Position numbers and translations under genes: made by a program
DNA from: Stercorarius parasiticus
Lineage: Eukaryota > Chordata > Aves > Charadriiformes > Stercorariidae
Assembly (NCBI GenBank): GCA_013396915.1
Contig: VWZL01001350.1
Location: forward strand, 96,461 to 160,460
DNA length: 64,000 bases
Reading direction: 5' to 3'
Notes under the pieces: generated by a model
Seen by the model: the letters and a program-made list of their open reading frames with translations, nothing else
What the model was told of the DNA's origin: nothing
The model's database searches: none
Shown here: positions 63,976 to 64,000 of the stretch, piece by piece
Layout: each line of letters starts with the position of its first letter
Position numbering within the stretch: the stretch's first letter is position 1

Positions 63976-63990
63976 ATACACACACACACA
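63976..63990. repeat. Short (AC)n microsatellite
   Basis: Six to seven AC units immediately after the CR1 fragment, followed by an A run. It interrupts the expected CR1 sequence. Confidence 0.85.
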
Positions 63991-64000
63991 AAAAACTCCC

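Noticed and set aside
1..64000. tRNA, rRNA, snRNA, snoRNA, CRISPR arrays, bacterial-type operons
   Set aside because: No B-box or acceptor pairing, no C/D box pair at proper spacing, and no spaced identical repeats. The sequence is vertebrate nuclear DNA.

Overview
This is vertebrate nuclear DNA, almost certainly from a bird. The best evidence is the repeats. There are several 5'-truncated CR1 LINE copies whose 3' ends carry the bird-typical ATTCTATG-type octamer. There is also an LTR family I recognise from bird genomes, although that family call rests on memory and not on a search. Repeats are sparse and most of the window is AT-rich, single-copy-looking DNA with no long reading frames.

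Layout. Bases 1-26280 are AT-rich with no recognisable exons. They hold a short CR1 remnant (3891-3940), an exact 116-bp direct repeat (9361-9476 and 11824-11939) and a CR1 copy that keeps an open C-terminal ORF2 frame (21496-21966). A CpG island spans about 26660-28080 and is interrupted by a 423-base assembly gap (27332-27754). On its left side, on the minus strand, is the only plausible host coding exon I can support: a start codon in good context at 27225, a signal-peptide-like sequence, and a phase-1 splice donor at 27146-27145. If this is right, the left part of the window is the first intron of a minus-strand gene for a secreted or membrane protein. No second exon was found, so the gene is not named.

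Bases 28081-64000 appear to be non-coding upstream or intergenic DNA. They hold four more CR1 fragments, a probable ancient amniote repeat near 31.7 kb, a complete solo LTR (57338-58418) with a perfect 5-bp target-site duplication, a 284-bp fragment of the same LTR family (47754-48037), and a few short tandem duplications and homeodomain/POU-type motif clusters.

No new biological system is supported. The items most worth following up are the exact 116-bp direct repeat, the gapped promoter with its candidate first exon and p53-like site, the solo LTR, and two POU/homeodomain motif clusters near 53.7 and 58.9 kb.
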